A stretch of 30,984 nucleotides of DNA from positions 1 through 30,984 of the forward strand of contig NZ_JAKOPM010000023.1 in assembly GCF_022288805.1 (NCBI RefSeq), given 5' to 3'. The position numbers and the translations under genes are program-made. Shown here in pieces: positions 16,967 to 25,150 of this stretch (position 1 is the stretch's first letter; every line of letters starts with the position of its first letter). A model generated the notes under the pieces. It saw nothing but the letters and a program-made list of their open reading frames with translations, had not been told where the DNA came from and did not search any database. The DNA is from Corynebacterium yonathiae. GTDB taxonomy: Bacteria; Actinomycetota; Actinomycetes; Mycobacteriales; Mycobacteriaceae.

Positions 16967-18352
16967 ATGCTTGCCAGCATAATTGCGCCAGATTCAATTC
17001 TGGCCATCGTGCTCCAGGTCATCATCATCCTCAGTGCCTTGCTCTTGGGCACTCGGTACGGTGGCATCGGATTAGGTCTTATCTCCGGCATCGGTTTGAT
17101 GCTCATGGTTTTTGTCTTCGGCCTCGCCCCGGGCGAGCCGCCGGTGTCGGTGATGCTGACCATCATTGCGGTTATCGGTTGCGCGGCCACTTTGCAACAA
17201 GCCCGTGGTCTTGAAGTGATGATGCAATTTGCTGAGAAATTTCTGCGCGCCCACCCTGAGCGCATCACCATTCTCGCGCCGCTTACCACTTGGTTTCTGA
17301 CGGTGCTATGCGGCACGGGCCACGTGGTGTACACGATGTTTCCGATCATTGAGGATATTGCTCTAAAGAAGGGAATCCGCCCAGAGCGGCCGATGGCGGT
17401 CGCCTCGACGTCGGCCCAGATGGGCATTACGGCCTCGCCAGTGTCTGTGGCTACTGTGTCTTTGGCATCTATTATCGCCGAGAATGCTGGCGCTATCGAT
17501 CACGCCTATTCCATTCCGCAGATTCTGATGGTAGCTATGCCTGCCTCGCTTGCGGGCGTCGTCCTAGCCTCGCTGTGGTCGCTGCGCCGCGGTAAGGACT
17601 TAGACGAGGATCCGGTATTCCAGGAGCGAATGAAGGATCCGGAGTTTGCAGAGAGCATTCACCAGTCCACCGGTTCGCTCATGGATGAGGAATTTTCGCC
17701 CGAAGCAAAGCGTGCGGTGGCTATCTTCCTCGTTGCTATCGCCAGCGTGGTCGCCCTCGGCGCCTTTGAATTCCTACGTCCGCTTGTTCCGGGTGACGAT
17801 GGCGAGCTGAGCCCGCTTTCTATGAACCTGGTTATCCAGATGGTCATGCTAGTCGCCGGCGCGATCATCCTACTTACCTGCAAGGCGGACCCAAAGAAGA
17901 TCGCGTCCACCCCGGTATTTAAAGCCGGTATGACCGCAGTATTCTCCGTGTTCGGCGTGGCCTGGATGGCGGATACCTTCTTCCAAGCCCATATCGATGC
18001 CCTAGAGTCCAACCTGGGTTCTGTAGTCGAGGCTGCACCTTGGGCCTACGCGGTAGTGCTGGTTATCGTCTCCAAATTGGTTAACTCGCAGGCCGCCGCC
18101 CTGGTCGCCATCGCTCCGATTGGTCTACAGCTGGGCATCGACCCTGCCATCATTGTTGGTTTCTACGGTGCGGCCTATGGCTACTTCATCCTTCCAACTT
18201 ACCCCTCGGATCTTGCTTGCATCGGCTTTGACCGCACGGGTACGACACACATTGGCAAGTTCGTAATCAACCACTCTTTCTTGATTCCTGGCGCCATTTC
18301 GGTGTTCACCTCCTGCGTGGTGGGTTCGCTGCTAGCCCAGATCCTGCTTTAA
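16967..18352 (+). CDS. anaerobic C4-dicarboxylate transporter, Dcu family
   Basis: A 461-aa polytopic membrane protein with about 10-12 hydrophobic helices. It resembles DcuA/DcuB: the TWFLTVLCGTGHVVYTMFPII stretch (residues ~109-128), KKGIRPERPMAVAS and GITASPVSVATVSLASI are family hallmarks, and the C-terminal half has FYGAAYGYFILPTYPSD. Such transporters exchange or take up succinate, fumarate, malate or aspartate, mainly during fumarate respiration or fermentation. A hydrophilic insert at ~205-245 probably faces the cytoplasm. ATG 16967 has GGAAGG 6 bases upstream. It appears monocistronic and ends in a TTAA stop overlap with the opposing methyltransferase. The exact substrate and direction are not readable from sequence. 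Confidence 0.88.
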   Translation: MLASIIAPDSILAIVLQVIIILSALLLGTRYGGIGLGLISGIGLMLMVFVFGLAPGEPPVSVMLTIIAVIGCAATLQQARGLEVMMQFAEKFLRAHPERITILAPLTTWFLTVLCGTGHVVYTMFPIIEDIALKKGIRPERPMAVASTSAQMGITASPVSVATVSLASIIAENAGAIDHAYSIPQILMVAMPASLAGVVLASLWSLRRGKDLDEDPVFQERMKDPEFAESIHQSTGSLMDEEFSPEAKRAVAIFLVAIASVVALGAFEFLRPLVPGDDGELSPLSMNLVIQMVMLVAGAIILLTCKADPKKIASTPVFKAGMTAVFSVFGVAWMADTFFQAHIDALESNLGSVVEAAPWAYAVVLVIVSKLVNSQAAALVAIAPIGLQLGIDPAIIVGFYGAAYGYFILPTYPSDLACIGFDRTGTTHIGKFVINHSFLIPGAISVFTSCVVGSLLAQILL

Positions 18353-19155
18353 TCCGACTCCCGTACCAGTACGAAGGCATCCGTGCGGTACGGGATGTGC
18401 AGTTTCTGCCCAGGCCTATATCCCAGGTGCTCAAAGAGATACCAGTTAAGGTTATGGGTCATGCGCTCGTGGATGGCTTCGCCGTTGCGCAGCCAATAGG
18501 ACCGGGTATGCATAAGCTGGTGAAGTTGTTCCGGAGTAAGTTCGTGATCCCAGGTCAGGCGGAGTTCTCGCTCCACAGACCACGGCGCCTTAAAATCCGG
18601 GTAGAAGCCTGGCTTGTGTACGTCGCCAGAGTGCATAATGCGAGAAAGCCGCAGGATCCAGGGATCCGCGTTGACATCGAGAGTGTTCCATACCAAAAGA
18701 ATCTTCCCGCCCGGCGCGAGGACGCGGTCCAGCTCCGCGCACGCAGCTGCCACGTCGACCCAGTGCCAGGTCTGGGCGAGGCAGGCGGCGTTTAAGGAGC
18801 CGTCGGCAAGCGCGGTGTTTTCGGCCGTAGCACGCAGGACCGGCAAATCTAGACGAGAAGCCAGAACTCCCGCCATATCGGCGGAGGGCTCCAGCGCTAC
18901 AACGCGATCATTGGACAAGGATTCAGTGAGCTTTCCAGTACCGGCGCCAATATCGGCGACGGTGTGCGCATCTGCAATTAGGGCCGACACCTCGTCCGGA
19001 TAGCCTGGGCGTACATCGTGGTACGTGCTAGCACCGCGGCGGAAGGCCTGGGCGGAGGCGGTGCGTTGCGTGGCAGTGCGGAAGCCAGGGCCGTGCCTAG
19101 CGGAAGCCTTGCGGTAGCTAGGAAAGTGACGGGGATCTGGGTGGCGAGTCGACAT
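18349..19155 (-). CDS. class I SAM-dependent methyltransferase
   Basis: A 268-aa cytoplasmic enzyme with the Methyltransf_11 fold. Motif I VADIGAGTGKLTESL is at residues ~66-80, then VVALEPSADM (acidic loop), ENTALADGSLNAACLAQTWHWVD (motif II region) and APGGKILLVWNTLD (motif III). The segment near the N terminus (FRRGASTYHDVRPGYPDEV) is common in actinobacterial methyltransferases of unknown substrate. The first ~30 residues are basic and may be unconserved. The 37-base gap to the divergent ABC gene contains TAGGTT about 9 bases before this ATG, suggesting a leaderless mRNA. No substrate can be assigned. Confidence 0.85.
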   Translation of the reverse strand: MSTRHPDPRHFPSYRKASARHGPGFRTATQRTASAQAFRRGASTYHDVRPGYPDEVSALIADAHTVADIGAGTGKLTESLSNDRVVALEPSADMAGVLASRLDLPVLRATAENTALADGSLNAACLAQTWHWVDVAAACAELDRVLAPGGKILLVWNTLDVNADPWILRLSRIMHSGDVHKPGFYPDFKAPWSVERELRLTWDHELTPEQLHQLMHTRSYWLRNGEAIHERMTHNLNWYLFEHLGYRPGQKLHIPYRTDAFVLVRESD

Positions 19156-19192
19156 AGCTCATCTAACCTACCGCGAATTAGAATGGCTGCCT
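19156..19192. promoter_or_regulatory. compact divergent promoter, methyltransferase / ABC exporter
   Basis: Only 37 bases separate the two divergent start codons. For the + strand, TAGAAT (19179-19184) lies 8 bases before ATG 19193. For the - strand, TAGGTT lies about 9 bases before the methyltransferase ATG. Neither start has a Shine-Dalgarno sequence. Both transcripts are therefore probably leaderless, and the promoter elements must extend into the opposite gene. Confidence 0.45.
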
Positions 19193-20623
19193 ATGAGGAC
19201 ACTTCCCGCAGCATCAGATCCCAGGTGGCTGCTGAAGACCGTCTTTTCTCGTCCCGCTCTCACCGTGCCGGCAGCACTTTGCATGGCTGTATCCTTTCTG
19301 CTCAACGCAACGACACCAGTGATAGTGGGCCATGCCATCGATGAGGCCATAGCAAAAGGATCCATTCAGCGATTGGGGCTGTGGCTGGTGGTACTGACGG
19401 CTACCTTTGGCCTTAATACCGTAGCGGGGTGGTTTGGGCGCGGCCTCAATGCCCGAGCCATGTTGGTAATTGGCCATGACGTTCGCATGGCCATTACAGA
19501 CAGGATTCAAGACCCGCGCGGAATTGCGGGAAAACCCCGCAGCGCCGGAGAGCTGCTAGCCATCGCCTCTACAGACGCCCGGCGCGTGCAAAATGCCGTG
19601 ATGATGACGGTATTTCCGGTCGCGGAGGTGAGCGCCATTGTATATGTGGCGATTATCGCCAGTCGCATTAATCTACCTTTGGGCATTGCCATTTTGTGTG
19701 GTGGCCCGCTAGTGGTGTGGGGGTCAGTGCGCGTGGCAAAGCCACTGCGCACGCGTTCCGGCATCCGTCAGGCAGCATTGGCTAAGGCCAGCGCCATGGC
19801 CACCGATGTGGTGCAAGGCCTGCGGATACTCAAGGGCCTGGGTGCGGTAGCCACTGTCAGTATGCGCTATGCCAAGGCCTCTGACACCGCCTATGGGCGA
19901 ACGGTAGATGCCAATGCCGCCCAAGCACGGCTCAATGCCGTAACGGAGATTTTGGGTTCGGTTTATGTTATTGCGGTGGGCATTGCTGCAGGCGCGATGG
20001 CAAAGCATTCCACAATCAGCGTGGGTGAGCTTATTACGGTCATTGGTCTAACTCAGTTCGTCATCACACCGATGACGATGTTGGGTCGAAATATTGCATC
20101 GCGCTGGGCGGCCGCGCAGGCAAGTGCTGCCCGCATTACGGCCGTCCTGGCGGCTCCCGGTGTAGAAGGTAGGAAACCGCCGCTACCGGCTCTCGGCCCA
20201 GGGGTCAACGTGGTGGCCGAGCCTGCCCCAGAGGACCTGGTTTTCTTGCCGCGCGAACATTTCCTAGTTGCTCCACATGAAGTAATGCTTTTTGAAGGAA
20301 CCGTCCAGGGCAATATTCATCCGGATAGCGCAATCGCGCAACGAGCGCTTTATACGGCCGCGGGGGAAGATATCCCGGGTGGTTTAGAACGCGAGGTAGG
20401 AGAAGGTGGCCGTAATCTTTCCGGGGGACAACAACAGCGGGTGGCGCTAGCACGAGCAATTGCGGCGGATCCAGCAGTTCTTGTCTTAAGCGATCCCACT
20501 ACCGCTGTGGACTCGGTGACTGAGCAAGCAATTGCACAGCGAGTGGCGCACCACCGCGGTTTAAAGCCAACGCTTATCTACTCCACTTCACCGGCCTGGA
20601 CAGCTGTGAGGGTGGAGCGATGA
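19193..20623 (+). CDS. ABC exporter half-transporter with degenerate, Walker A-less ATPase domain
   Basis: A 476-aa fused permease-ATPase. Residues ~20-305 form a six-helix ABC exporter membrane domain. The nucleotide-binding domain is short (~160 instead of ~230 residues). No Walker A is found; the region runs from a Pro/Gly-rich linker straight to REHFLVAPHEVMLFEGTVQGNI. The signature LSGGQQQRVALARA is intact at ~409-422. Walker B reads VLVLSDPTTAVD, so the usual Asp-Glu pair is Ser-Asp, and the switch His is replaced (YSTSPAW). The protein ends ~30 residues early. It can therefore offer its signature motif to a partner but probably not bind ATP canonically. The stop overlaps the next gene (ATGA), whose ATPase has the opposite defects, so a heterodimer is likely. 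Similar 'DPTTAVD' halves are known in actinobacteria. Confidence 0.82.
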   Translation: MRTLPAASDPRWLLKTVFSRPALTVPAALCMAVSFLLNATTPVIVGHAIDEAIAKGSIQRLGLWLVVLTATFGLNTVAGWFGRGLNARAMLVIGHDVRMAITDRIQDPRGIAGKPRSAGELLAIASTDARRVQNAVMMTVFPVAEVSAIVYVAIIASRINLPLGIAILCGGPLVVWGSVRVAKPLRTRSGIRQAALAKASAMATDVVQGLRILKGLGAVATVSMRYAKASDTAYGRTVDANAAQARLNAVTEILGSVYVIAVGIAAGAMAKHSTISVGELITVIGLTQFVITPMTMLGRNIASRWAAAQASAARITAVLAAPGVEGRKPPLPALGPGVNVVAEPAPEDLVFLPREHFLVAPHEVMLFEGTVQGNIHPDSAIAQRALYTAAGEDIPGGLEREVGEGGRNLSGGQQQRVALARAIAADPAVLVLSDPTTAVDSVTEQAIAQRVAHHRGLKPTLIYSTSPAWTAVRVER

Positions 20624-22363
20624 TGCGTTTTCCTACGGCCTCTTGGCCCCAAGTGCGCGAGGAAATTGGCCGGCAGCTGTCCGACGTCCCCAGTGCACGG
20701 TCGCGAGGTGCCGCGGCTCTTGTTTTACTCACTGCGGGGGCTAGCGCCAATGTAGCGATCCCGATCCTACTGGGAAAGATTGTTGACGCCGTCATGGCGC
20801 ACAGCGCAATCCTGCCACTTGGCATCGGGCTGGTAGTAGTAGCCGTAATCTCCGCGTTGCTTTCGGCAGCAGGGTTTTATGTCCTCTCGCGCCTAACAGA
20901 ACGCGTGATCTCCGCTCTGCGCGAGGACATGGTTTCTACCGCACTCCGACTGCCTACTCACCGTGTGGAGGAGGCGGGCACCGGGGATTTGGTCTCTCGC
21001 TCTACCGATGATGTAGCAGAGCTCTCGGCAGCGGTCACCGAGACCGCTCCTGTGTTGGCCAAATCTGCTTTTGCCATCACCACCACTGCGGTGGCCCTTC
21101 TTAGCCTCAATTGGCAATACATACTGGTAGTAGTTGCAGTTACGCCGCTATATGTAGTCGCCGCTCGCAGCTACCTACACCGAGCCCCGGGCCGCTATGC
21201 CGACGAGCGTGCGGCCATGGCAGAGCGGGCACGCCGGCTCCTTGAGACAATACGGGGCCGAAAAACCGTGCGCGCGTTTGGCCTGGAAGATCAGATGCAC
21301 GCTGGCATTGAACGCGCCTCCGCGCAAGTGGTAGAGGAGGGCTACGCAGCACGAAAAACCATGATGGTCTTGCAGCTGTGGATGACCGGCATAGAGCTCA
21401 TCATGCTCAGCTGCGGTCTCGTCGTCAGCTATTGGGCGGTGCAGGCCGGAGCCCTCACAGTTGGAGCCGTAACCTCGGCCGCTCCTGCTTATCCGGTTGC
21501 GGGGACCGCTCATGGGATTGATGCGGGTAATCGATACCGTACAATCCGGCTACGCTTCGCTGTCGCGCATAGTCGGGGTAGTCATTGACCCGCCCCGGGC
21601 GGTGCCTGGCTATGGAGCCCCAGCCCCACGCGGAGAAGCCGAGATGCGAAATGTGAGCTTTAGCTACGACGATGGTGGCTGGGCTGTGCAGGACGTAAGC
21701 TTCGAGATTCCTACCGGACACACGGTGGCTTTAGTAGGAGCCTCGGGCGCGGGTAAGACCACCGTTGCCGCGCTATTGGCGGGCTTGCGGGTTCCGGAGG
21801 AAGGGAAAGTCTTGGTCGATGGGGTAGAGGTATCACTACTTTCGGACACAGAGCGCGCGGCGCGACTAGCCATGATCACTCAAGAGGTTCACGTTTTCTC
21901 AGGCACCCTCCGCGAGGATCTTTCTTTGGCTGCCCCACAGGCTAGCGATGCACACATGCTTCAGGCACTTGAGCGTGTGGGGGCACGGTGGTTCGCGCAC
22001 TTGGAGGAGGGCCTGGATACGGTTATCGGCTCGCAGGGTATCCAATTAGATCCGGTGGCATCCCAGCAACTCGCGCTGGCACGAATATTGCTTTTGGATC
22101 CGAAAATCGTCATTATGGATGAAGCCACTGCGGAGGCGGGTTCTGTAGGGGCCGAAGCCCTGGAACAGGCCGCGATTGAAGTCACCCGTGGGCGTGCGGC
22201 GTTGGTCGTGGCGCACCGACTCGATCAAGCAGCACGAGCAGATAGAATCATCGTGATGGATAGTGGCCGCGTGGTTGAACAAGGAAGTCACCGCGAGCTG
22301 CTAAATTATGGTGGCCGTTATAAGCACTTATGGGACGCATGGCAGAAGGGACGACAAGGATGA
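20620..22363 (+). pseudogene. ABC exporter partner subunit, frameshifted
   Basis: The first frame (20620-21588) encodes a six-helix permease domain, then loses homology after GALTVGAVTSAA near 21480. The next frame resumes immediately (LLIRLRGPLMGLM, then RVIDTVQSGYASLSRIVGV) and carries the ATPase to 22363. Joined, it is ~580 aa, normal for a half-transporter; the total is 3n+1 bases, so one extra base (or two lost) around 21478-21486. The ATPase has a good Walker A (GASGAGKTT), Q-loop (ITQEVHVF), Walker B with catalytic Glu (IVIMDEATAEAGS) and switch His (VAHRLDQAARADRI). The signature is degraded (LDPVASQQLALARILL instead of LSGGQ). This complements the preceding subunit. An internal ATG at 21497 could give a separate ATPase, but that is less likely than a frameshift or sequencing error. 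Confidence 0.8.
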
Positions 22364-23319
22364 ACGCGAGGTCACTTCGGACCGTGCTCGGTGTGGTAAC
22401 TGTGTGTTTCCTTGCGGCTGCTGGCACTTCGTGTTCTAGCGAATCAAAAGAGTCCCCGCACGCTGCAGAGACCACCAACACCGTTAACCTAGGAATCCCT
22501 ACCTCCGCACCCTTGAACGGCCCTGAGCCGGGCTCCTATAGGACAATCAACCTGCCCTCCGGACGTTCCTTTATCCTCAGTGTGCCCAAAGACTATTCTG
22601 GGGATAAAAAATGGCCTATCGTCCTCGCCTTTCACGGGTGGGGGCAGTCTGCCGAAAATCTCCGTGGTTATTCTCGCCTTGATGCCGCAGATGCCATCAT
22701 GATTTTCCCCGAAGGCAAAAAGAAGGCTTGGAGCCCCGCTCCATATGCCAAGACCTCGACAACGGAAGATAAGAAGTTTGTGCGGGAGATAATTGATGCG
22801 GTCCGCGCTACTTACCATGTAGATGATGGTCGAATCTTTGCCACCGGTATGTCTAATGGCGGCGGATTCGCTGCCTATCTGGCCTGCCAAATGCCCGATA
22901 CCTTCAAATCCGTTGCCACCGTTTCCGCTGCCTATTATGAAGACATTCTGAAAAACTGTGCGCACTCTCCCGTCGGGCGGTTGGATATGCACGGCACCGT
23001 AGACCCTGTGGTGGGCTACTACGGAGGCACTCGCCACAAGACCAAGTACTACTCCGTGGAATCCGTGCTGGAGCAGGATCGTAAACGCAATGGTTGTTCG
23101 ACTAAGGTAGATACCACCCGTTTAGTCAATAATGCACTCGATATGAGGTGGAGTGGTTGTAGCGCACCGCTGGAGCATATCCGTATTGCCGGCGGCTCGC
23201 ACGTATGGCCAGGCGGTACAGCCGACTCGCACAACGAGGTGGGTAAGTTCTTCGCAACCGACCGTGTCCTAGATTTCTTCGGCATTCCAGGACGACCGTC
23301 TGGAACCGCTCAGACCTAG
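22360..23319 (+). CDS. secreted esterase / PHB-depolymerase-like hydrolase, possible lipoprotein
   Basis: A 320-aa alpha/beta hydrolase of the LpqC / feruloyl esterase / polyhydroxybutyrate depolymerase group. Residues 1-24 are an export signal; Cys25 in AAGTSCSS may be a lipidation site, but Gly at -3 makes the lipobox weak. The oxyanion region is LAFHGWGQS (89-97). The nucleophile is Ser165 in GMSNGG, with Asp215 (HGTVDPVVGYYGG) and His281 (GGSHVWPGG) completing the triad. Four further Cys could form two disulfides. It should cleave an ester outside the membrane; the substrate is unknown. I chose ATG 22360, which overlaps the ABC stop (ATGA), over an in-frame upstream ATG at 22330. The coupling suggests its substrate is linked to the exporter. 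Its TAG overlaps the opposing methylase stop (CTAG). Confidence 0.87.
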   Translation: MNARSLRTVLGVVTVCFLAAAGTSCSSESKESPHAAETTNTVNLGIPTSAPLNGPEPGSYRTINLPSGRSFILSVPKDYSGDKKWPIVLAFHGWGQSAENLRGYSRLDAADAIMIFPEGKKKAWSPAPYAKTSTTEDKKFVREIIDAVRATYHVDDGRIFATGMSNGGGFAAYLACQMPDTFKSVATVSAAYYEDILKNCAHSPVGRLDMHGTVDPVVGYYGGTRHKTKYYSVESVLEQDRKRNGCSTKVDTTRLVNNALDMRWSGCSAPLEHIRIAGGSHVWPGGTADSHNEVGKFFATDRVLDFFGIPGRPSGTAQT

Positions 23320-24575
23320 TCCTGCCTATAGACCTCAAAGGTAGCGCCGGGAACCTTGCGCACTCTTTCAATGCAGATATCTGCAACTGTAGAAAATCCC
23401 GCTTGGCGAGCCGCGCTAGTTGGGGAGGTAGGTTCCGGAATCTGCACTAGGTGGAATGACCGGGCCCCTCCGTCTTCTTTATTGAGCTCCACCACAGCCT
23501 GGGCTGTGGTACCGGAACCAGCAAAAAAGTCTAAGATCCGAGCATTCTTTCCGCCCGCAATGGAAATGAGGTGTTTAATGAGGCGCACTGGCTTGGGAAA
23601 GTCAAAAACGCCCTCGAGGCCCATTATCTCCTCAGCATCACGCCGCCCAGTGCGAGTGACTCCAAAGCGTTCTCCATCCAAGATCGAGCGCGGGCGTGCA
23701 CCCACCTTCTGGTAATTCTTGGTGTAGACAAATCCGCGACGAAAGACAAGCTTTTCGTAGTGCTCCTCAACTTTGTCTCGGCTCCAACGCCAGCGGGCGA
23801 CTTTCTCCTTTCCTGCCGGCTGGTCCGGCCAATATTCCTTACCATCGGGGCCAGCGATGGGGAAGTCAAGAGAGGGAAGGTACCCAAGGGTCTTAGAATC
23901 TAGGCGTACCAAGGAGTATTTTCCCTTGTCATCCTCATGGTTATATTTAGTCGTGGTATGGCCTTGGGGGTCGACATTGAAACCGGAGTTGTCCGGTGTA
24001 CGGGCGTAGCACAGAATGTATTCGTGTTCTACCACGGCGTATTTTGAATCATTCTTGCCTGTACCGGCCTTTTTCCAGATTAGTTGGCCAGCAAAGCAGC
24101 CCTCGCCAAAAACCTCATCGAGCACCTTGCGGGTATTGGCTACCTCGTCTTCACCAATGGAGACGAAGATGAACCCCTCAGGGGACAGTACTTCACGAGC
24201 CAAAATCAAGCGGGGGAGCATCATCGAAAGCCATTTCGAGTGCCATTCCGCATAGCTACCTGAACGCATCTGGCGACGTAAACGATAGTTATCGCGGTAG
24301 ACGAAGTCTTTGCCCGTGTTATAAGGGGGATCGATATATATGACGTCGAAGACTTCCCGGCGGGCGGCTAGCTCTTGCAAAACTGGAAGATTATCTGCGG
24401 CAAAAATCCTATTGAGGGAGTCACCCGGTGTACTGAGAGCATAATCGGGTGGGAAATTCCGTGTTAAGGGTTTATTTGCAGCTTCTCGGGCTGCGTCTTT
24501 GCCTGGCCAAACTAAGCCAAAAAAATCCCCGCCTGTATCCGGGTGTGGTGGGTGTGGTGGGTTAGCGGTAGCCAT
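23316..24575 (-). CDS. orphan beta-class adenine-N6 DNA methyltransferase (type III Mod-like)
   Basis: A 419-aa DNA methyltransferase. The catalytic motif IV DPPYNTGKDFVY is at residues 82-93 and comes before the SAM-binding motif I DFFAGSGTTAQAVVEL (349-364), which is the beta-class order. It also has WLSMMLPRLILAREVLSPEGFIFVSIGEDE. The middle region (~165-300) is probably the target recognition domain. It resembles type III Mod proteins but is shorter than the usual ~600 residues, and no res (helicase-nuclease) gene is next to it: downstream is the convergent esterase and upstream a gene-poor gap. It should methylate adenine in an unknown motif. The N terminus has a proline/histidine run coded by a 9-base direct repeat. 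ATG 24575 has no clear Shine-Dalgarno sequence. Confidence 0.88.
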   Translation of the reverse strand: MATANPPHPPHPDTGGDFFGLVWPGKDAAREAANKPLTRNFPPDYALSTPGDSLNRIFAADNLPVLQELAARREVFDVIYIDPPYNTGKDFVYRDNYRLRRQMRSGSYAEWHSKWLSMMLPRLILAREVLSPEGFIFVSIGEDEVANTRKVLDEVFGEGCFAGQLIWKKAGTGKNDSKYAVVEHEYILCYARTPDNSGFNVDPQGHTTTKYNHEDDKGKYSLVRLDSKTLGYLPSLDFPIAGPDGKEYWPDQPAGKEKVARWRWSRDKVEEHYEKLVFRRGFVYTKNYQKVGARPRSILDGERFGVTRTGRRDAEEIMGLEGVFDFPKPVRLIKHLISIAGGKNARILDFFAGSGTTAQAVVELNKEDGGARSFHLVQIPEPTSPTSAARQAGFSTVADICIERVRKVPGATFEVYRQD

Positions 24576-24933
24576 GGTGCAATGCCTTTGTCAGGAGGGG
24601 GAAACGTCAATATCGTCTAACGCTAGCATTCGCAAGAACTAGAACAGTTGGCCTTAGCTAAAATGCCGCCGCTGCCTAGCAGTATGGGGCTTTGGAGTGC
24701 GTCCAAGCCGGTGGCCTTACATGGTCGTCAGGCTGTGGGGGCCTCCATTTATGCTTCTGAGAAGAACTCCGCTACAGAGCGGAATTGTTTTCGGTTTAGC
24801 GGAAGGAATATTTGGTCTAGTGACTCAATCGCTCGATTTGGTGGCATGGAGCTAGAAGTGTCGGTACGTTGGGATGTGTTGCCGGACACGGCAATACTTA
24901 GATAAAGCTAGAACTAGAAGAAAGGATAACCAC
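24576..24933. other. intergenic region, orphan methylase / small antitoxin-like gene
   Basis: About 360 bases between divergent genes with no credible ORF; the 85-codon ORF at 24648-24905 has no ribosome site and no family features. It should hold the promoters of both genes. A palindrome TTGCCG-GACA-CGGCAA lies at 24879-24894, directly before a possible -10 (TAGATA, 24899-24904) for the + strand gene, so it is placed like an operator. AGAAAGGA (24918-24926 region) is the ribosome site for ATG 24934. Confidence 0.45.
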
Positions 24934-25107
24934 ATGGGTATCTTCGATAAGGCTAAGGATGCACTGAACTCCGACAAGGGCGAAGAGCTCACCGATAAGG
25001 GCTTGGACAAGGCAGCTGACGCAGCTAAGGGCAAGCTGGGCGAGGACAAGGCAGACCAGATCGACAAGGCTCGTGAAGCTGCTGATGGCAAGCTCGGCAA
25101 CGAGTAA
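24934..25107 (+). CDS. MT0933-type antitoxin-like small protein
   Basis: A 57-aa, highly charged helical protein: MGIFDKAKDAL at the start, followed by repeats of D/E-K-A-x-D-A-A-K-G-K-L-G type. This matches the family named after MT0933/Rv0909 of M. tuberculosis ('antitoxin protein of toxin-antitoxin system'). Proteins of this kind are often abundant, stress-related and stand-alone in corynebacteria. No toxin gene is adjacent: the next gene downstream is 200 bases away and encodes a TetR-like regulator. ATG 24934 has AGAAAGGA upstream, and a terminator follows directly, so it is a single-gene transcript. The toxin-antitoxin role is family naming only. Confidence 0.8.
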   Translation: MGIFDKAKDALNSDKGEELTDKGLDKAADAAKGKLGEDKADQIDKAREAADGKLGNE

Positions 25108-25112
25108 ATAGC

Positions 25113-25150
25113 TTTCACCCGTTAGACGGGTGAAAAGTTAGTTTTTATTT
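25113..25150 (+). terminator. rho-independent terminator of the MT0933-type gene
   Basis: TTTCACCCGT (25113-25122) pairs perfectly with ACGGGTGAAA (25126-25135) around a TAG loop. The T-rich stretch GTTAGTTTTTATTT follows within a few bases. It lies 6 bases after the stop codon. Confidence 0.8.

Noticed and set aside
21497..22363. Independent ABC ATPase gene starting at ATG 21497
   Set aside because: The residues before this ATG in the same frame continue the last membrane helix of the permease, so a frameshift in one fused gene explains the layout better.
24541..24560. Tandem 9-base repeat GGTGTGGTG near the start of the methylase gene as a phase-variation tract
   Set aside because: Only two full copies, and the unit is a multiple of three. 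Copy changes would alter a Pro/His run, not the reading frame.
16862..24891. Shared 10-mer CCGGACACGG upstream of the Dcu gene and the MT0933-type gene
   Set aside because: A single GC-rich 10-base match in 31 kb with different surrounding symmetry is not enough to claim a common regulator.
24648..24905. 85-codon + strand ORF between the methylase and the small gene
   Set aside because: No ribosome site, no recognisable features, and it runs across the likely promoter of the next gene.
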